From: Hemileia vastatrix
Lineage: Eukaryota; Basidiomycota; Pucciniomycetes; Pucciniales; Zaghouaniaceae
Length of the DNA stretch: 64,000 bases
NCBI GenBank assembly: GCA_030280995.1
Contig: JASXTE010000002.1
Location: 19,489,683-19,553,682, forward strand
Direction of reading: 5' to 3'
The notes below the pieces were generated by a model. The model saw only the letters and a program-made list of their open reading frames with translations. It ran no database searches and had not been told where the DNA came from. Within the stretch, counting starts at the first letter, position 1; each line of letters opens with the position of its first letter. This document shows positions 19,450 to 32,908 of the stretch, one piece after another. Position numbers and translations under genes: made by a program.

Positions 19450-20876
19450 TTTCCAAGCCCCCAATAACATCCCCAAGCATCCATATTAACCCAGTAATCA
19501 TATCTCAACACATAAATCTGTGAAATTCCATCCAAGGAAGCAGATTAAGTTGTCCAAACTGGATATATGTGCCTGAAATAGGTGTATATGCTTGTGTAGG
19601 CGTTGTGAGTCTTCTGAATACGTCAATATGACCTAAAATAAGCAGAAAAATAAATTTTATAGGCTATTAAGAGGTTAAAACCCACTTATAGACCTAAATA
19701 TACATAATATAACTACATATTTCACTGAATATATCTCAAAGACTGATTAATTCTTATGTTTAAAATAAAATAACTTTAATTACATTAAGCTTATAACTCA
19801 AAAATAAGGATAAAATACTTATATATATAGTTATCATACATATATATATAATTATTACACTATTATTTAACTTATAGTAGTTTAAATAGCTTATCCATAG
19901 CCTAATAATACTTATTAAGGTGTTAATGGAGTCATAATATACTTATCTTAAGTGATATTAAGTAATTATTGACATATATAAGCTTATATGTATACATAAA
20001 TCTCATATTCAGTGAAATATGCAGTATATTATGTATATTTAGGTATATAAGTGGGTTTTAGCCTCTTAATAGCCTATAAACTTTGTTTTTCTGCTTATTT
20101 TAGATCATATGGACGTATCCAGTGGACTCACTACGCCTACAGAAGCATAAACATCTATTTCAGGCGCATACACTCAGTCTGGACAACTTAATCTGCTTCC
20201 TTGGATGGATATTCACTTATTTATGGGTTGGGAGGTCATTTCTGGGTTAATATGGATGCTTGGACTTTTCATTTGTTTCCTTTATATGCTTTTGGTTTCA
20301 TTATATTCTCTTTGGGTGAGTTATTTTACCTGTTTCTTTATGGTATCCGCTTTTATCTGGATTTTCTATTTATGGTATGGGTCTGTGTTATCATTAATTG
20401 TGATGGAGGGTCCTTACTGGAGGTTTGGGTGTTGAATCTTCTTGAAGTGGACGCCACGGGCAGGTGATGGGCCCTCACAGTGCTGTAATTGCCAGGGATA
20501 GAAGTGTCATCATCTGGATTGAAGGTCTGTGCACTCCAGTGGATTTTGGTATAAGTAAAGGAGGATTTTGGCGGTTATTAGACATCACATACTTACTATA
20601 ATTCAAAAAAACATTACAAAACAATTATTATTATTCAAAGATATATTATAAAGCTCTTATAAATTGATATTATCTTTATATAAGCTATAACTATATTATA
20701 TTCATCTATTTTCCACCACTAGCACACATTTAAATCCAAGTATTGTGAGTTTTATTTGAGTATAACTATTTTATTAGTCTTCCCCTGAGGGTTAATCACT
20801 AAATCATTTATTAAAAATTAGTAGGACCATTAATAAATACTATTAAATCATACTTAAATACTAGATACACTGTCAA
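19450..20876. repeat. Head-to-head pair of type 4 LTR pieces
   Basis: 19450-19733 is a minus-orientation fragment of the type 4 LTR; 19734-20876 is a nearly whole plus-orientation copy lacking its first bases. The shared parts form an inverted repeat (19455-19733 against about 20009-20270) that could fold back. Two plus-strand ORFs here (20201-20467, 20205-20435) are U3 sequence; see the finding on the hydrophobic ORF. Confidence 0.65.
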
Positions 20877-21837
20877 TGTTACCCTTCTCAGACTAATTAA
20901 ATTTTTCACCCTACTTTAAACAAAAGTAGGTTAATTATTGAATAAGATATAATTTTCAGTTTGAAAAATGATATGGGATTTATATTTTTTTTATTCTGTG
21001 AAATTATTTTAGAACTCTTTTAAAACTATTACCACTCATAATTAAGTTAAGAAAATAATGTACCAGATAAAAATAAGGCTCACTAACATGAAAGTAAATA
21101 CTTATAATGATCCAGTAGAGGTGTGCACTTGAGTTAATATTTATCCTCACATTTATTTTGTTAAAAAAATTTGCTTGATAAGATAATAAAAATATTTGTA
21201 TTGGAGTTACTAAAGGTATTTAACTAATTTATTATCCCTGATTTATACACAGAAGGGGTCTATCAAGAAACTAATTAAGAAGTATAATTTTTATAGTATA
21301 GCATTAATTAGTCTTAGTTATTATTCTGAAATTAATATTTAACTAGAATTAAACTACTTAGTAGTAATAATTAAAAAGGTGATGATTAGTAAAGCATATA
21401 TTTAAAGATGTATAAAGATTCCCTCTTCCTAATATAACTTCCAACCTATTATACATAAAAAACTTAGACTATGTAGATAATATCAAAAAAAAGAAATAAC
21501 AAAAAGAGTCAATAGATTATAAACAATATTTCAAATGAGTGTAATAATATTTAATACAGTTAGTATGTATATACAAAATCCTTACCTATATCAAATTTTA
21601 CAATGTCTTAATTTGTATATGTTTGTAGCTTCTATCTAACTTTCATGAGTGAGAAACAAGTCACAAATACAATTTAATTGTTCCCCCCTTACAGAAAAAT
21701 TAATTTTTTTTTAAATTTTTCATCCACTTCATTTAATTATAATAATTTTTTGAATGAGAATTAAATATACTTAAGTTACTATTAAGTTCATAAATAATGC
21801 TGGATTTATTTCCCTTACTATTTATGGTAAGCTGAAA
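20877..21837 (-). mobile_element. Putative decayed 3' LTR of the minus-strand pol remnant, unit B
   Basis: On the minus strand it follows the pol end, with a purine-rich TTAGGGAG then TTTCAGC in place of TGTCA(A/G)CC, the arrangement seen at the pol-LTR border of element R (59889). About 1.44 kb here (20930-22370) is missing from units A, C and D, which share one deletion junction (AAACAAAAGATGAGTTTC). No gene. Confidence 0.45.
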
Positions 21838-23816
21838 CTCCCTAACTCTAAAAAAAATTTAGATATTTTTTTTTGAAATTTTTAAGAGACTGGGTAGGCT
21901 ATTAATATCCTTAGAAAGTATTCATATTTCATATTCAGTGGACTTCCCTTTATATCTTCATAGATATTCAGTACCTTATCCTTATTAAGGATTCTTTCTT
22001 TTATTATTTTCACAATACTAGAATTATCATTACTTTCCAGAGAAGAATTTTTATTCTTCATATTCTTTTTGAATATAAATTTTCATTTAATTTTTAAGTT
22101 TTTATTTATGATATTGGAGGTAAAGAATATCATTCATCATATGGAGAATATAGTAAGAATTCTACTTCATTGTTTCCAATCATTCATTTATTGTTAACTT
22201 TCAGGTTTAAATGCAATGAAAATATTGATACCTCATCCCTTTTATAGAATTTGCTATCTTTATGGGATTTATTTCATCTTCTTTTTTCATATTTAAAAAC
22301 TTTTCCTATAAAATTTTCTGCATTATTTCTGAATAATTTTTTCACTTGAAGGAAAGATTTACAACCAGGATCAGTTTCATTCTTTTTTAAATCATCATTA
22401 AGTAAATGAGATGGAGTATTTAGTACATAAAAAAGCAAGAGCTAAAAAATTTTCTTTTTAGTGACTGAATGGACAGTACTGTTGTAAGAAAATTAAAGAC
22501 TAGGTAATAAGGTGACCCAAGCATGAGGGAATCTCTCATTGTCTTTAGTTTCTAAACCAAAATCCTATTGTTTACTGATCATGTTGTTTTTTGATTGAAT
22601 AATTCTCTCAGCCAATCCATCAGTTTGAGGGTGGTGAGCTGTTGAAAATTTTAATTCACACCCACAAATATCCATTAATGACATCCAAATTTCAGAAACA
22701 AACTTTGGATCCCTGTCAAAGATAATTTCTTTTTGAAAACATTCAGTGTTAAGATACTTTAAACACCACATAAAGTCCAAATCTTTTGTGGAACCCTATT
22801 TATGAGTATGAATAACTTTACACATTTCTATAAATCTGTCTACAATAAGCCAATGGGAATTAAATCTTTCTTTTCCACATGCGGTTAAACCAGTAAAAAA
22901 ATACATTTTGATGATTTGTCACAGCTATTTTGTTTTCTCAATCTATTGCATTAATCCTGCTGGCTTTCTGATAATTCTCTTGGATCACTGGAAAGCATAA
23001 CAGGATTAAAAAGAAAATGTTGCATAATCAGATATATTAATCCATTAACCTGTATTCTTCAGTCACTGCACAATATGGGGGGGGTGGACTTGTTAGCAAT
23101 TCCGCAACCTTGGACTCAAATTCACCATATATTGAACACATGTTAAGCTATTGACAAAGGACCATACAATCAGGTATGAAAACCACTCAACAGAACAGTT
23201 TTAGGTGGGTGTTCAAGTAGAGTTCAGTATGGGTTCAGTATGAGTTCAGTCAGTGTTCCATCTGAGTTCTTTCTGAGTGCATTTTGGGTACTTGCTAGCC
23301 AGTCTACCCCCTATATTTTGTAGTGAGTCTTATAAGTGTTTTTTCCTGACAAAAGAGTCAAGTTAATATGACATCATGAAAAATCTTCAAAATTATTTCT
23401 TTTATGGGAGAATACATAACTATGACATAACTCATGTTTCTTCTGTAATATATATAGCCAACCTTAATTGAGAACTTTGCTTATTATAAAGCACTGTGGT
23501 AATTTTCAGGTTTAGTTTTTATCAAAGTTAATATAGATGCATTTTTGGTTTCATTAAGAATTTTTGATAGTTGCCTTAACTCAAAATTTTCTCCATATGA
23601 AGCCAGTATTAGTTGCATCTTTTATTTTTCCATATCTAAAATATATACACCAAAGATATGGGTAACATCTTACTCTGGTAGATATACAGGATTAGAATCA
23701 TTTTTTGGAAGAGGAAATTTTAGAGCATATCCACATTAGAATGCATGATGTCTGATCTATGGATTATAGTAATTCTTCCTCTGTATTCTTGTACTTCCAG
23801 TTTCCATCTAAACATG
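21838..23816 (-). pseudogene. Integrase and C-terminal pol remnant, unit B
   Basis: Decayed minus-strand pol. 21880-22390 aligns with the C-terminal tail of element R (59940-60556). 22400-23816 aligns with integrase, with an open piece at 22780-22565 holding RDPKF and HHPQTDGLAERII. Interrupted by a MITE (23077-23311) and ending where a type 4 LTR is inserted. Many stops. Confidence 0.75.
23077..23311. mobile_element. MITE, unit B
   Basis: About 235 bp, G8 TGGACTTGTTAGC at the left and GCTAGCCAGTCTACCCCC at the right, flanked by TAT on both sides (CAATAT and TATATTTTG). It carries the same 11-bp repeat core as the other copies. Confidence 0.7.
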
Positions 23817-24992
23817 TAAGTGTGTGCTAGTATCTAAGTATGATTTAATAGTAAATAATAATGGTCAAACTACTTATTGATAAATTATTTAGTGATTAAA
23901 CCTCAGGGGAAAACTAAAAAAATAGTTATACTCAACATAAACTCACAATACTAGGATTTTTATGCATGCTAGTGGTGGAAAATGGATCAATAAAATATAG
24001 TTATAGCTATTTTAATGATAATATCAATTTATAAATGCTTTATAATATATTTATATATGATAATAATTGTGTTTTAGTGTTTATTTGAAGATTAGTAAGT
24101 AAGTGATTTCTAATAACCCATCAAATCCTCCCTTACTTATATGCAAATCATCTGGATTGCACAGACCTTCAATCCAGATGATGTCACTGCTATCCCCAGA
24201 AATTACAGCACTGTGAAGGCCCATCACCTCCCCATGGCTTCCAATTCAAGAAGATTCAACACCCAGACCTCCAGTAAGGACCCTCCATCACAAATAATGA
24301 TACCACAGACCCATACCATAAATAGAATAAACAGATAAAAGCAGATAACATAAAGAAACAGGTAAAATAACTCATCCAAAGAGTATAAAATGAAAAACAA
24401 AGCATATAAAGGAACCAAATTAACTTTCCAAGCCCCTATTAACATCCCCAAGCATCCATATTAACCCAGTAATCATATCTCAACACATAAATCAGTGAAA
24501 TTCCATCCAAGGAAGCAGATTAAGTTGTCCAAACTGGATATATGTGCCTGAAATAGGTGTATATGCTTGTGTAGGCGTTGTGAGTCTTCTGAATATGTCA
24601 ATATGACCTAAAATAAGCAGAAAAATAAATGTTATAGGCTATTAAGAGGTTAAAACCCACTTATAGACCTAAATATACATAATATAACTAAATATTTCAC
24701 TGAATATGAGTTTTATGTATACATACAAGCTTATGTAAGTCTATAATTACTTAATATCACTTAAGATAAGTATATGATGACTCCATTAACACCTTAATAA
24801 GTATTATTAGGCTATGGATAAGCTATTTAAACTACTATAAGTTAAATAATAGTGTAATAATTATATATATATGTATGATAACTATATATATAAGTATTTT
24901 ATCCTTATTTTTGAGTTATAAGCTTAATGTAATTAAAGTTATTTTATTTTAAACATAAGAATTAATCAGTCTTTGAGATAACTTGGCTGTTA
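23817..24992 (-). mobile_element. Solo LTR type 4 (minus), unit B
   Basis: Sits between pol segments and is flanked by the 7-base direct repeat AAACATG (23810-23816, 24993-24999). In unit C its minus-strand start reads TGTCAGCCTAGATATC; here it is mutated (TAACAGCC). Identical position in units C and D, so it was inserted before the units multiplied. It contains the minus-strand ORF 24451-24224, a hydrophobic 75-codon frame. Confidence 0.75.
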
Positions 24993-25610
24993 AAACATGT
25001 GCCTATTGGAGGATTTCATGTTCAATATTTATTTAACAGCACTACAATCAGTGGCCAATTCAAATTCTTGGTCTTCAAGAAAATAGTGTAATTTATCTAA
25101 AGCCCAAACAACTGAGAAACATCTGAATTGAGTTTATCCATATTGGATTTACCCATTTTCCAAGATTCATGAAATATAGTGAATTACTAACTCAGAATCT
25201 TTATTACTCATGACATGTTTCTTGTGAGTGCAAATTTATTGTCCATAGTAGCTACACATAAACAGAAAACATTTTATTTCTATAAATTATTAGGGAAATA
25301 TAATTTCTGAATAGCAGGTACTTTTTTCTGGTAAAAAAATACTTTTAATAATGAGACAATATGGCCCAATACATTCAAAGAATGATAAATAAATTTTTAT
25401 TTCCTCAAGAACAGAGTCATATTCAATTCATTCATTTTTATAAGTACTTTACTCTGGTGATATAAATGATCTTCAAAGGTTTTAGAAGCAATAATGATGT
25501 CATCAATGTACAATATCATTCATCCTTTTATTATTTCTTTATTTAATTTTTTATCCATTACCTTTGGAAATACAGATGGAGCATTATTAGGTCCATGTCA
25601 CCAAACAACA
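24993..25610 (-). pseudogene. RNase H and RT remnant, unit B
   Basis: Decayed continuation of the same minus-strand pol. RNase H-like at 25000-25330, then RT with YIDDII still readable at about 25500-25515 and GPNNAPSVF-KVMD at about 25560-25605. Homology to element R stops near 25610. Confidence 0.7.
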
Positions 25611-27960
25611 TACACACTTATCCAAGGGAGCTCAAGGGGAACTAAGAGTTGGGTTTAAAAAAGATATATCTTCTTCAAGTGTTAGAGGCATTTTTAATAA
25701 AGAAATAGTTCTATAATGCTAAGTTTAGACACAACTTTGAGATAGGTTGCTTCTCTATCTAAGTGTGAAGCCTGTAACCTTTCTTGAGGCTTCCTTTTAA
25801 ATCTATATTATGCCTTTAGAGCTTGCCATATTTTCTTCAAATAAATACCATACTCTTGTCCTATAGTCTAGTATACACTTCCTTCTAGGTTTTTGCTTGC
25901 CTCAATCTATATTTCCATACTGACTTAAAATACTGTGCATGGGGAGTAAACTTTCTCTACTCTTCTATAAACCCCTTTTTTGCACTCGTTGCCATCCTTC
26001 ATAGAAACCCCTTTGTTGAACTTACTACAAATTTTGAAATTTCTGTCTTACTGAAAGATCTGTACCACAGTTTCCTTTGAAGAGGCTTCTCAAAATAGAA
26101 TAATGACTTTTGAGAAACAAGTTTGATATGTACTTAGTAAAGTGAAGGAAATAATGTCAAACTAAAAAATATTTTGGAGAGTTTGGGTTGGAACTTAGTA
26201 AGAATATCCACAATTAAAGGTTTGAAGTAAAAATGATACTACTAAGCAATGAAAGAGTAAATCATATGATAATCAAATTCTAAAAAATAACTAGTATAAG
26301 TGAGCCTGGTTTTGTATCTGTAATACACCAAATCTATTATTTTCTTGAATTACTTCCCTACCTTACACTTATTCAACTGTTTATTTAGACTACTTGGCTT
26401 GCATAATTAATCAGTATTATGATCTTAACAATAGACCCTTTCTAGTGGAACCAGAAAAGAAGCAAAGAAAAAAAATGATAATTGAAGTTACCCAACTAGC
26501 CCCTTTCAAACACACAATTATTGCTAATGATTTAGATGGTGCAGTTTATATTAATAAAAAATTTTAAATGCATAACTATGCAAAATTTTCTTCAAGACTA
26601 CTTTCTGCACTTTGAATAGGTCATTTGTTAGACATTGTGTGACAGTTGACAAGGCAGAATAAAAGAGAGTTTCACTGTTCAAAGGAACTGTAAATTATCC
26701 ATTACCACACCTTTCACCTTTCAAATAAACTTTAATTTTAATTTTTCTATTTTTAAAACTTATTTATTATTCAATATGAAGACCTTCCCCCTACACCTCC
26801 TGACCCAATACTTAATGGGTTCATGCAAACATACAAGTTTCAAAATTCATCTTCTTAATGTGTCAATAAACCATTGTATTGTGTCAAAAGCATGGCCACC
26901 AAAGGGCCAAAGAAGAAGATTTAATTTATTCAATGGATACAGGTCAAGTGTGATTTCATGATTTTTAATTGTCACAAGAAATCCTACACACTCAGTTGAG
27001 GGAGCTCAAGGGGAAGTAAAATTTGGAGTTAAGAATGATATTTCTTATTCAAGGGTTAGATAAGTCCTTTAAGGAGACCTCTCAGACTAGATTAATGAGG
27101 TTCAAGGAAGAAGTTTAATCTTTCCTTAGTAAATTAAAAGAACTAGTGTAATAATAATGAATATCTATTAGAGGTTGGGTTTGAACTTAGAAATAATATC
27201 TGTGATAAAGCTTTAAAGGCAAAGGGAGGCTAATAAGAAATGATAGAGTAAATCTTATCATAATTTAATTTTATGAAAAAACTAATACAAGTGAGCCCTG
27301 TTTTATATCTTTAATACACCCAAGCTATGACCTCCTTGCATTATCACCCATTCCTAAACTTATTCATCTGTTCATTTAGACTACTTCTCTTGCCTAATTA
27401 ATAAATACTAATGAACTATAGAAAAGACCCTTTCTGGTTGAACCAAAAGAGAACAAGAGAAAGAGAAAAAATGATGAATGAAGTAAATTGACTAGCCCCC
27501 TTTCAAAGACACATTTATTATTCTAGATTTAGCTGGTGAATTCCAGGTTAATAAGCAATGTTATATGCATTAATCTGGAAAATCTGTGTTGAAGCTCTTT
27601 TCCACACTTTGAATAAATCATGTGTCATGTGTTGTGTTCTAGATGCCTGGGGGGGAATAAAAGTAAGATCTGTCGAGTAACTGAACCCTAAATTATTCTT
27701 CCCACACTTTCCATTATTCAATTAAACTTTAATTTTCTTCTCCTAATTCTTTAAACTTATTTAATATTCAATATGATGACCCCACCCTTCACTCCTCCTC
27801 ACCCAATGCATGATGGGTTCAGGCAAACACAAATTTCACATTCTGTGTTTTGAACGTGTCAATCAAAAATGGTATTGTGTCCAAAGCATGGCCACCAAAG
27901 TTCCAAAGAAGAAGTGTAATTTTTTTGATGGTGATGGTTCAAGTGCATAGGTCAAACAGT
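25611..27960. repeat. Two diverged repeats of about 1-1.4 kb in tandem, unit B
   Basis: 25611-26985 and 26990-27960 start alike (GGGAGCTCAAGGGGAA) and share blocks such as GAACCA(G)AAA-GAA, CTAGCCCC(C)TTTCAAA and GCATGGCCACCAAAG. The first has about 400 extra bases. They could be LTRs of the element that supplied the plus-strand gag at 28337, but TG...CA ends and a primer site are not clear. The ORF 26776-26961 is not a gene. Confidence 0.5.
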
Positions 27961-28336
27961 GACAGTAAAATTTAATTGTCCATAGTTCTTATTCTGCATA
28001 CAACTACATTTTCAGGTTCCAACTTCAAAATGACCCCTGTTCAATACACTCCTCCTGCTAATGCCATAATTAAAAGACTGTGTGCTAGATGACCCTCAAT
28101 GGCCCAATCAGAGGCTCCAACTCTGACTAGAGAACACTCTCTCAAACTGTTATATATTTTGCAGAGAGCACAAAAGCAGCTTCCTTTGAAAATCAACTAA
28201 GGAACAGTTTAAATTAATTAGAAACAAATTCCTCAGATGAAGAAGACAAGGATACAATTATGGAAGATGCAAGATATAACCCTTGACAATTGAGAGCTAA
28301 AACCAACCAATCTAATCTTGGTCATTAAATGAAACC

Positions 28337-28960
28337 ATGGAAGACTTCATGAGAATGTTTATGAAGGTGGTGTCACAACCAGCTGCTGATGGAGTTAAAT
28401 TCAAAACTTTTTATATGAAGCCTCCAGTGAAATTTGATGAAGAACACCCTGAAAAACCTTGCCCATTCTTACAGACATACAAATTGTGATTCCACAAAAA
28501 TCCCTGAAATTTTAGTATGGATTGTGAAAAAGTCATTTACGCTTCATTGTACTTCACTAGTAAAGCCTCAAGGTGTGTTAAACCTTATCTACTAATGCAT
28601 GGATCTTCAGATAAGGAAATTCTCATTAATAATTGGTCAAAACTATAAGATAAACTATTTATCCTTTCTGGAAATCCACATGAAACCAATAATGCAATAA
28701 ATGAGTTAGATCTCCTTAAAATGAAGGATAATGGACAAGCTTCAGATTATATTTCTAGATTTTAAGCCCTCCAATCTTGAGTATTGTGGGATGACACTGT
28801 GCTTAAATACCACTTTAAGAATGGGTTACCAGCACAAATTGTCAATCAATTAAATTTTCACAGTCAAAAATTGTAAACTTTCACCAATGTTACACATCAG
28901 ATGCTAGAATTAAATAGCCTTTACCACGGGAGAAATCAACAGTAAAGACACTTAGATAAA
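28337..28960 (+). pseudogene. Gag remnant (retrotransposon gag domain), unit B
   Basis: Plus-strand decayed frame: MKPPVKFDEEHPEK-PFLQ, NNWSKL-DKLFILSGNP, INELDLLKMKDNGQASDY, FKNGLPAQIV. This is the order of a fungal gypsy gag capsid domain, with several in-frame stops. It is opposite in strand to the pol remnants of the same unit, so the unit is a chimera. No zinc knuckle is readable. Confidence 0.65.
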
Positions 28961-29998
28961 ACTTTGCATGGCTTTATGCACATGAATGCATCTTACCCAA
29001 GTCACACCCATACATCCACAAGCCATTTGAGTCAAAATAAATAAGGCTAAAAGAAACCATCAACTTCAAAGGATTGAAGCTCACCCCTTGTCACTATATA
29101 CTTTTACATGCAATGCTTTTGATGATTTTATATAATTTTTATTGATTACTGTCATGCAATGTGTTATGATTTTTACTTCAATCACCATTAATCACACACT
29201 TGCAAATTGTCATATTTGAAAAAAACGAAATGTATTGGTAGGCATTCTTTACATGCAAAATTTTATGATGCATCCCTGAAATTACATTTTTTTTCTCATT
29301 GAACAGTCCTAATCTTTGAATAGTCTCTCCCCCCCCCCCCCCCCCCCTTCACAATATTAAAATGTCATGATATGCTAAAAATATCCAAGTATATATTTCT
29401 GAGGGAAGAATCTAATTTATTTACATTTTGAAAAATAAGAGAATAAATTTGACAGGTATATTGGTTATGTGCATTCAACATTGAAAGTTTGGGTAAAATT
29501 GCACGTGCGTGACCTAACCACGCGACTTATGGATGAGACGCGTCTTTAATTGTTATTCTTGGTGAACAATATCAACGCGAAGAACTCGGTGTGAAATAAA
29601 GTAGCATAACAACATTGCATATTCTTAATCAGTTAGCGGTAATTCTGAAGTTCAGAGGGGTGGCGGGTTAGTGTGAGAATGAAACAAAGAAACATTTTCA
29701 TAATCGTAGTTAACGGTTACTCAATCAAGCGGCCAAATTAATTGCATATCATTAATGAATGTAATGATTATCAAGGCTTATCTGTATTTTCCACATCCGT
29801 TGCACTAACGGGATTAGCCAAATGATATATTGTCCAGTATCTATGATAGTTATTGCATAGCAAAATATTGCATATGGCTGAAAACAAAGGCCTGCAACCG
29901 TCATAAATGAAAAATGCCCGTATCTTAAGTGATATTTAAGAGAGCTGAAAATGGAGAAGGCTGTAAATATTGGTGGTGGCTCACCACTTTGGAATGGA

Positions 29999-30005
29999 TA
30001 TAAAA
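29999..30005 (+). promoter_or_regulatory. TATA box of the 338-codon gene, unit B
   Basis: TATAAAA, 119 bases before the ATG at 30124, unchanged from unit A. Confidence 0.5.
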
Positions 30006-30123
30006 TCAAGAGCACTTTGATACCGTTTATTCTCCTCACACCTCAATCTCATCCCTGATTTCAGAAAATCTCCTTTTCTAAATCCAATTTTTTCTTGATT
30101 ATCATAAAACTACTCTTTATAAA

Positions 30124-31235
30124 ATGTTTCCATACATTTTCCAATCCCAATCCACCTCAAAAAAAACCAATGGTTCAAAGATAAATACCTGGAAGATTAG
30201 GGTTAAGACAACCCCTTCGATCTCCAACTTAGATAACTTCCACGCTGTTGGAAGCTGTCCTGTCTTGCGTATTTCAGAGTACTGTCTAATTCACCGGCTC
30301 AAGAAGCTAAACAGTCGCCAGCCAAATGAAAGTGATGAAGAGGATGATAATAAAACGCAGACGCTTAATGGGAACCAAAAAGTGTCCTTGCACCTGGCAA
30401 GAGGCCCCCAGAACCACAACCTAAACACCGAAAAACTCTCATTCAGAGAAACTATAGGTCAATTTTTGGATATGGATGTATGTTTTTATTCCTCCCATTT
30501 CAATCAACATTTACCCACTTATTGTTTTATTTCAAATTCTAATCATCATGTATCACTTTCTGAATTTTTTAGTTATCTCCCCAAATATCATACCAAAAAA
30601 ACCAAAAAGTGCAACAATTCTGGCCTGCAACTGTGGCCATGCATGTGCTTATGAACCCTAGAATAGCTAAGAGAAAAATTCATTCGAGATCAGCAAGACA
30701 AAACACAGCTTTAGTTTCTTCTGCACATTCTATAATTGAGCGAAAAGCATCATCAGTTGTACCTCCGATTCAGTGTACCCGCTTGCCAGTTAGTTTTGGA
30801 TGCAGAAAGCAATCAGGTCTGTCCTCTCAAAAGATAAAACCAACGACATCTTTGGAAGACATTTTGCACTCTCATGTCTATCAAAATGTTGTTACAAAAC
30901 CTCAATTTTGTCGTTCCGCCATGTCATCCCAATTTTCCAGCGCGACACCCTCTTTGTCGCATGCTTCACAATCAACCAAAGGAGCCTCGACTGACTCTCT
31001 CTTCACCGGACAAACCCATAGCTCCGTGAAAGACCTCCTGATTCTAGATGAAGACGCACTCTCTGATGTCAGCCTTATATCTACAAAGGCATTACCTGAT
31101 GATTGGAAGGAGGAGAAAAATGCGAATGTATGCAACGATGGTGTCGTCACATACACTCCCTTCAATAAAACAGTTGTTCTTAGAACTTATCCTGAATCCT
31201 CCTTTGTCCATTTTTCACTTGAAGATTTACTATAG
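30124..31235 (+). CDS. Two-exon gene of unknown function, unit B copy (338 codons)
   Basis: Exon 1 is 30124-30477, intron 30478-30572 (GTATGT...TTTTTAG, 95 bases), exon 2 is 30573-31235. The predicted protein is identical to that of 11619-12730, and intron and splice sites are also unchanged, while the flanks have single-base and tract-length differences. See that entry for its features: acidic patch near residue 70, basic stretch in early exon 2, three (S)(L/V)(E/K)D(I/L)L motifs. No family recognised. In units C/D the equivalent place lacks the whole gene (junction near 52277). Identity may reflect a recent duplication, gene conversion or an assembly duplication rather than selection. Confidence 0.65.
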
Positions 31236-32475
31236 TTTCTTCTTTTTTTAAAAATAAATCTGCTGTCTTTCACACTTTTTCTATCTTGATTTCTGTTCTG
31301 GGTTATATTCACTCCAACCCATTATTTTGTTTCAAAAAATTGTTATCATCATGTTTTCACTAGTTTTTTTTCATATCTGTATTTTCACAAATATATATGT
31401 ATTATCTTCTGTGAAAAACTCAATATTTTTTGTTCTTTTTCAATTCATTCTCTATCTTTGTCTTATTCATTTTTCCATTTACTTATCTTCTTTGTTTAGT
31501 ATTGTGTTCAGTGGTTGTATTCTCAAAAGTATATATTATATTTGAATTATCATATAAATGCTGTTTTTTTTCTCAAAATGTTCTTATATCATTTCTACAC
31601 CATTTTTTCAATCTATTATATATAGTTCAATCCAATCTAAATTTTATCTATCATCCACAGTTGAAAAATCCAACCCTTGTTTCCACATAATTCATGAATC
31701 TTCATTTCCCTACTCCAGAAACAACAAAATAAATAGGGATCGATTCATCTCTGTGCTCTCATATAGTATTGTGTCTTAAATTGAAATATAGAAATTTCTT
31801 GAATTTTAAAACAAGAAGAAGCTATAAATTAGTTGCTTTTAAGGTAAGTCAGAAATTGAATTTTGGATGTCATATATGGTATCAAATTTTATAAGTCTGT
31901 TTTAAAAATATCATTCAATGAAAATAGTGCACACAATATTTCATTTAATTTGTTGTAAAATGATCTTTAATTGTATAATTCAAATAACTGGCTAGAATTA
32001 TATGGGATCACTATATAATATAGTTGTTTTTTTATTTCAAATTTTTACACCACAAAAAATCAAGTGCCACCCGTTAATATTCTATAAGCATTACTATCTC
32101 ACATTTCTATATGTATACTTTTTGTTATTAGCAGACTTTTTATCATCATCTATATACATACCCTAACCTAAGTGTATTTAAGGATGTCAACTTGCTATCA
32201 AGTCGGCATCCAAACTTTTCTCTCTATTATTTTATTTATTCACTCATATCTCTCTTTTAGTCATGTTCCTTTTCATCTTTTGTCCCATCCTCGCTTGTCC
32301 ACTCCTAGTCACTTGTCCATCTAAGTCCTTTATATAACTAACATATTATATTAAACATTGTCAGGTAACATTCTTGTTTATTTTCATCTTTTTTCCTGAC
32401 CTTGCTCATCCACTCCTAGTCCCTTGTCTGTTTAAGTCCTTTATATAACTAACATATTTTATTAAACATTATCAC
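31236..32475. other. Non-coding, unit B
   Basis: No gene; T-rich 3' region then the 110-bp tandem repeat, as in unit A. ORFs 31327-31779 are low-complexity T-rich translations. Confidence 0.5.
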
Positions 32476-32890
32476 CACCTGCTAGCAGGTGCCAATCCCT
32501 TTATTCAGTTTTGATTTAACAGTAAATTTGATCTGATGTTGTGCGAGCTAGTGTGCCCATAGTTCAGTACAAACTCTTTCCAGAAGAATTACAGCTGAGC
32601 TGAAATTGAGTTAAATCAAAGATAGGGATTGGCCCCTGCTATCAGGTGCCCATATTTATTTATATAAAGCTAGTACTTGGAATAAGTGACAATATTTCAC
32701 CAGAAAAAAAATGGGGGCACCTGATAGCAGGTGCCAATCCCTCTCTTTGATTTGATTCAATTTTAACTCAGCTGTAATTCTTCTGAGAATAATGTGAACT
32801 TAACAATGAGCATACCAGCCTGCGTGGTATCAAATCTAAGCTATGCTTGAATTACAGATTGATTGAAGGGTTGGAACCTGCTAGCAGGTT
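32476..32890. repeat. Foldback element, unit B
   Basis: Begins CACCTGCTAGCAGGTG (32476-32491) and ends ACCTGCTAGCAGGT. Same four-motif layout as unit A. Confidence 0.75.
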
Positions 32891-32908
32891 CTGGCTGTTT
32901 TTTGTGGT

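Larger units (their letters stand above)
28723..32908 (+). repeat. Near-identical copy of 10221-14407
   Basis: Matches unit A from GAAGGATAATGGAC onward at an offset of 18502-18506 bases. Differences are few: a longer cytosine tract (19 C near 29329), scattered single changes such as 29850 and 29914, and small indels. It includes the gag tail, the 338-codon gene and the foldback element. Confidence 0.9.

Noticed and set aside
26776..26961. 61-codon ORF repeated at 49655-49840
   Set aside because: Part of the paired 1-kb repeats; not open in the sister repeat at 27775-27930.
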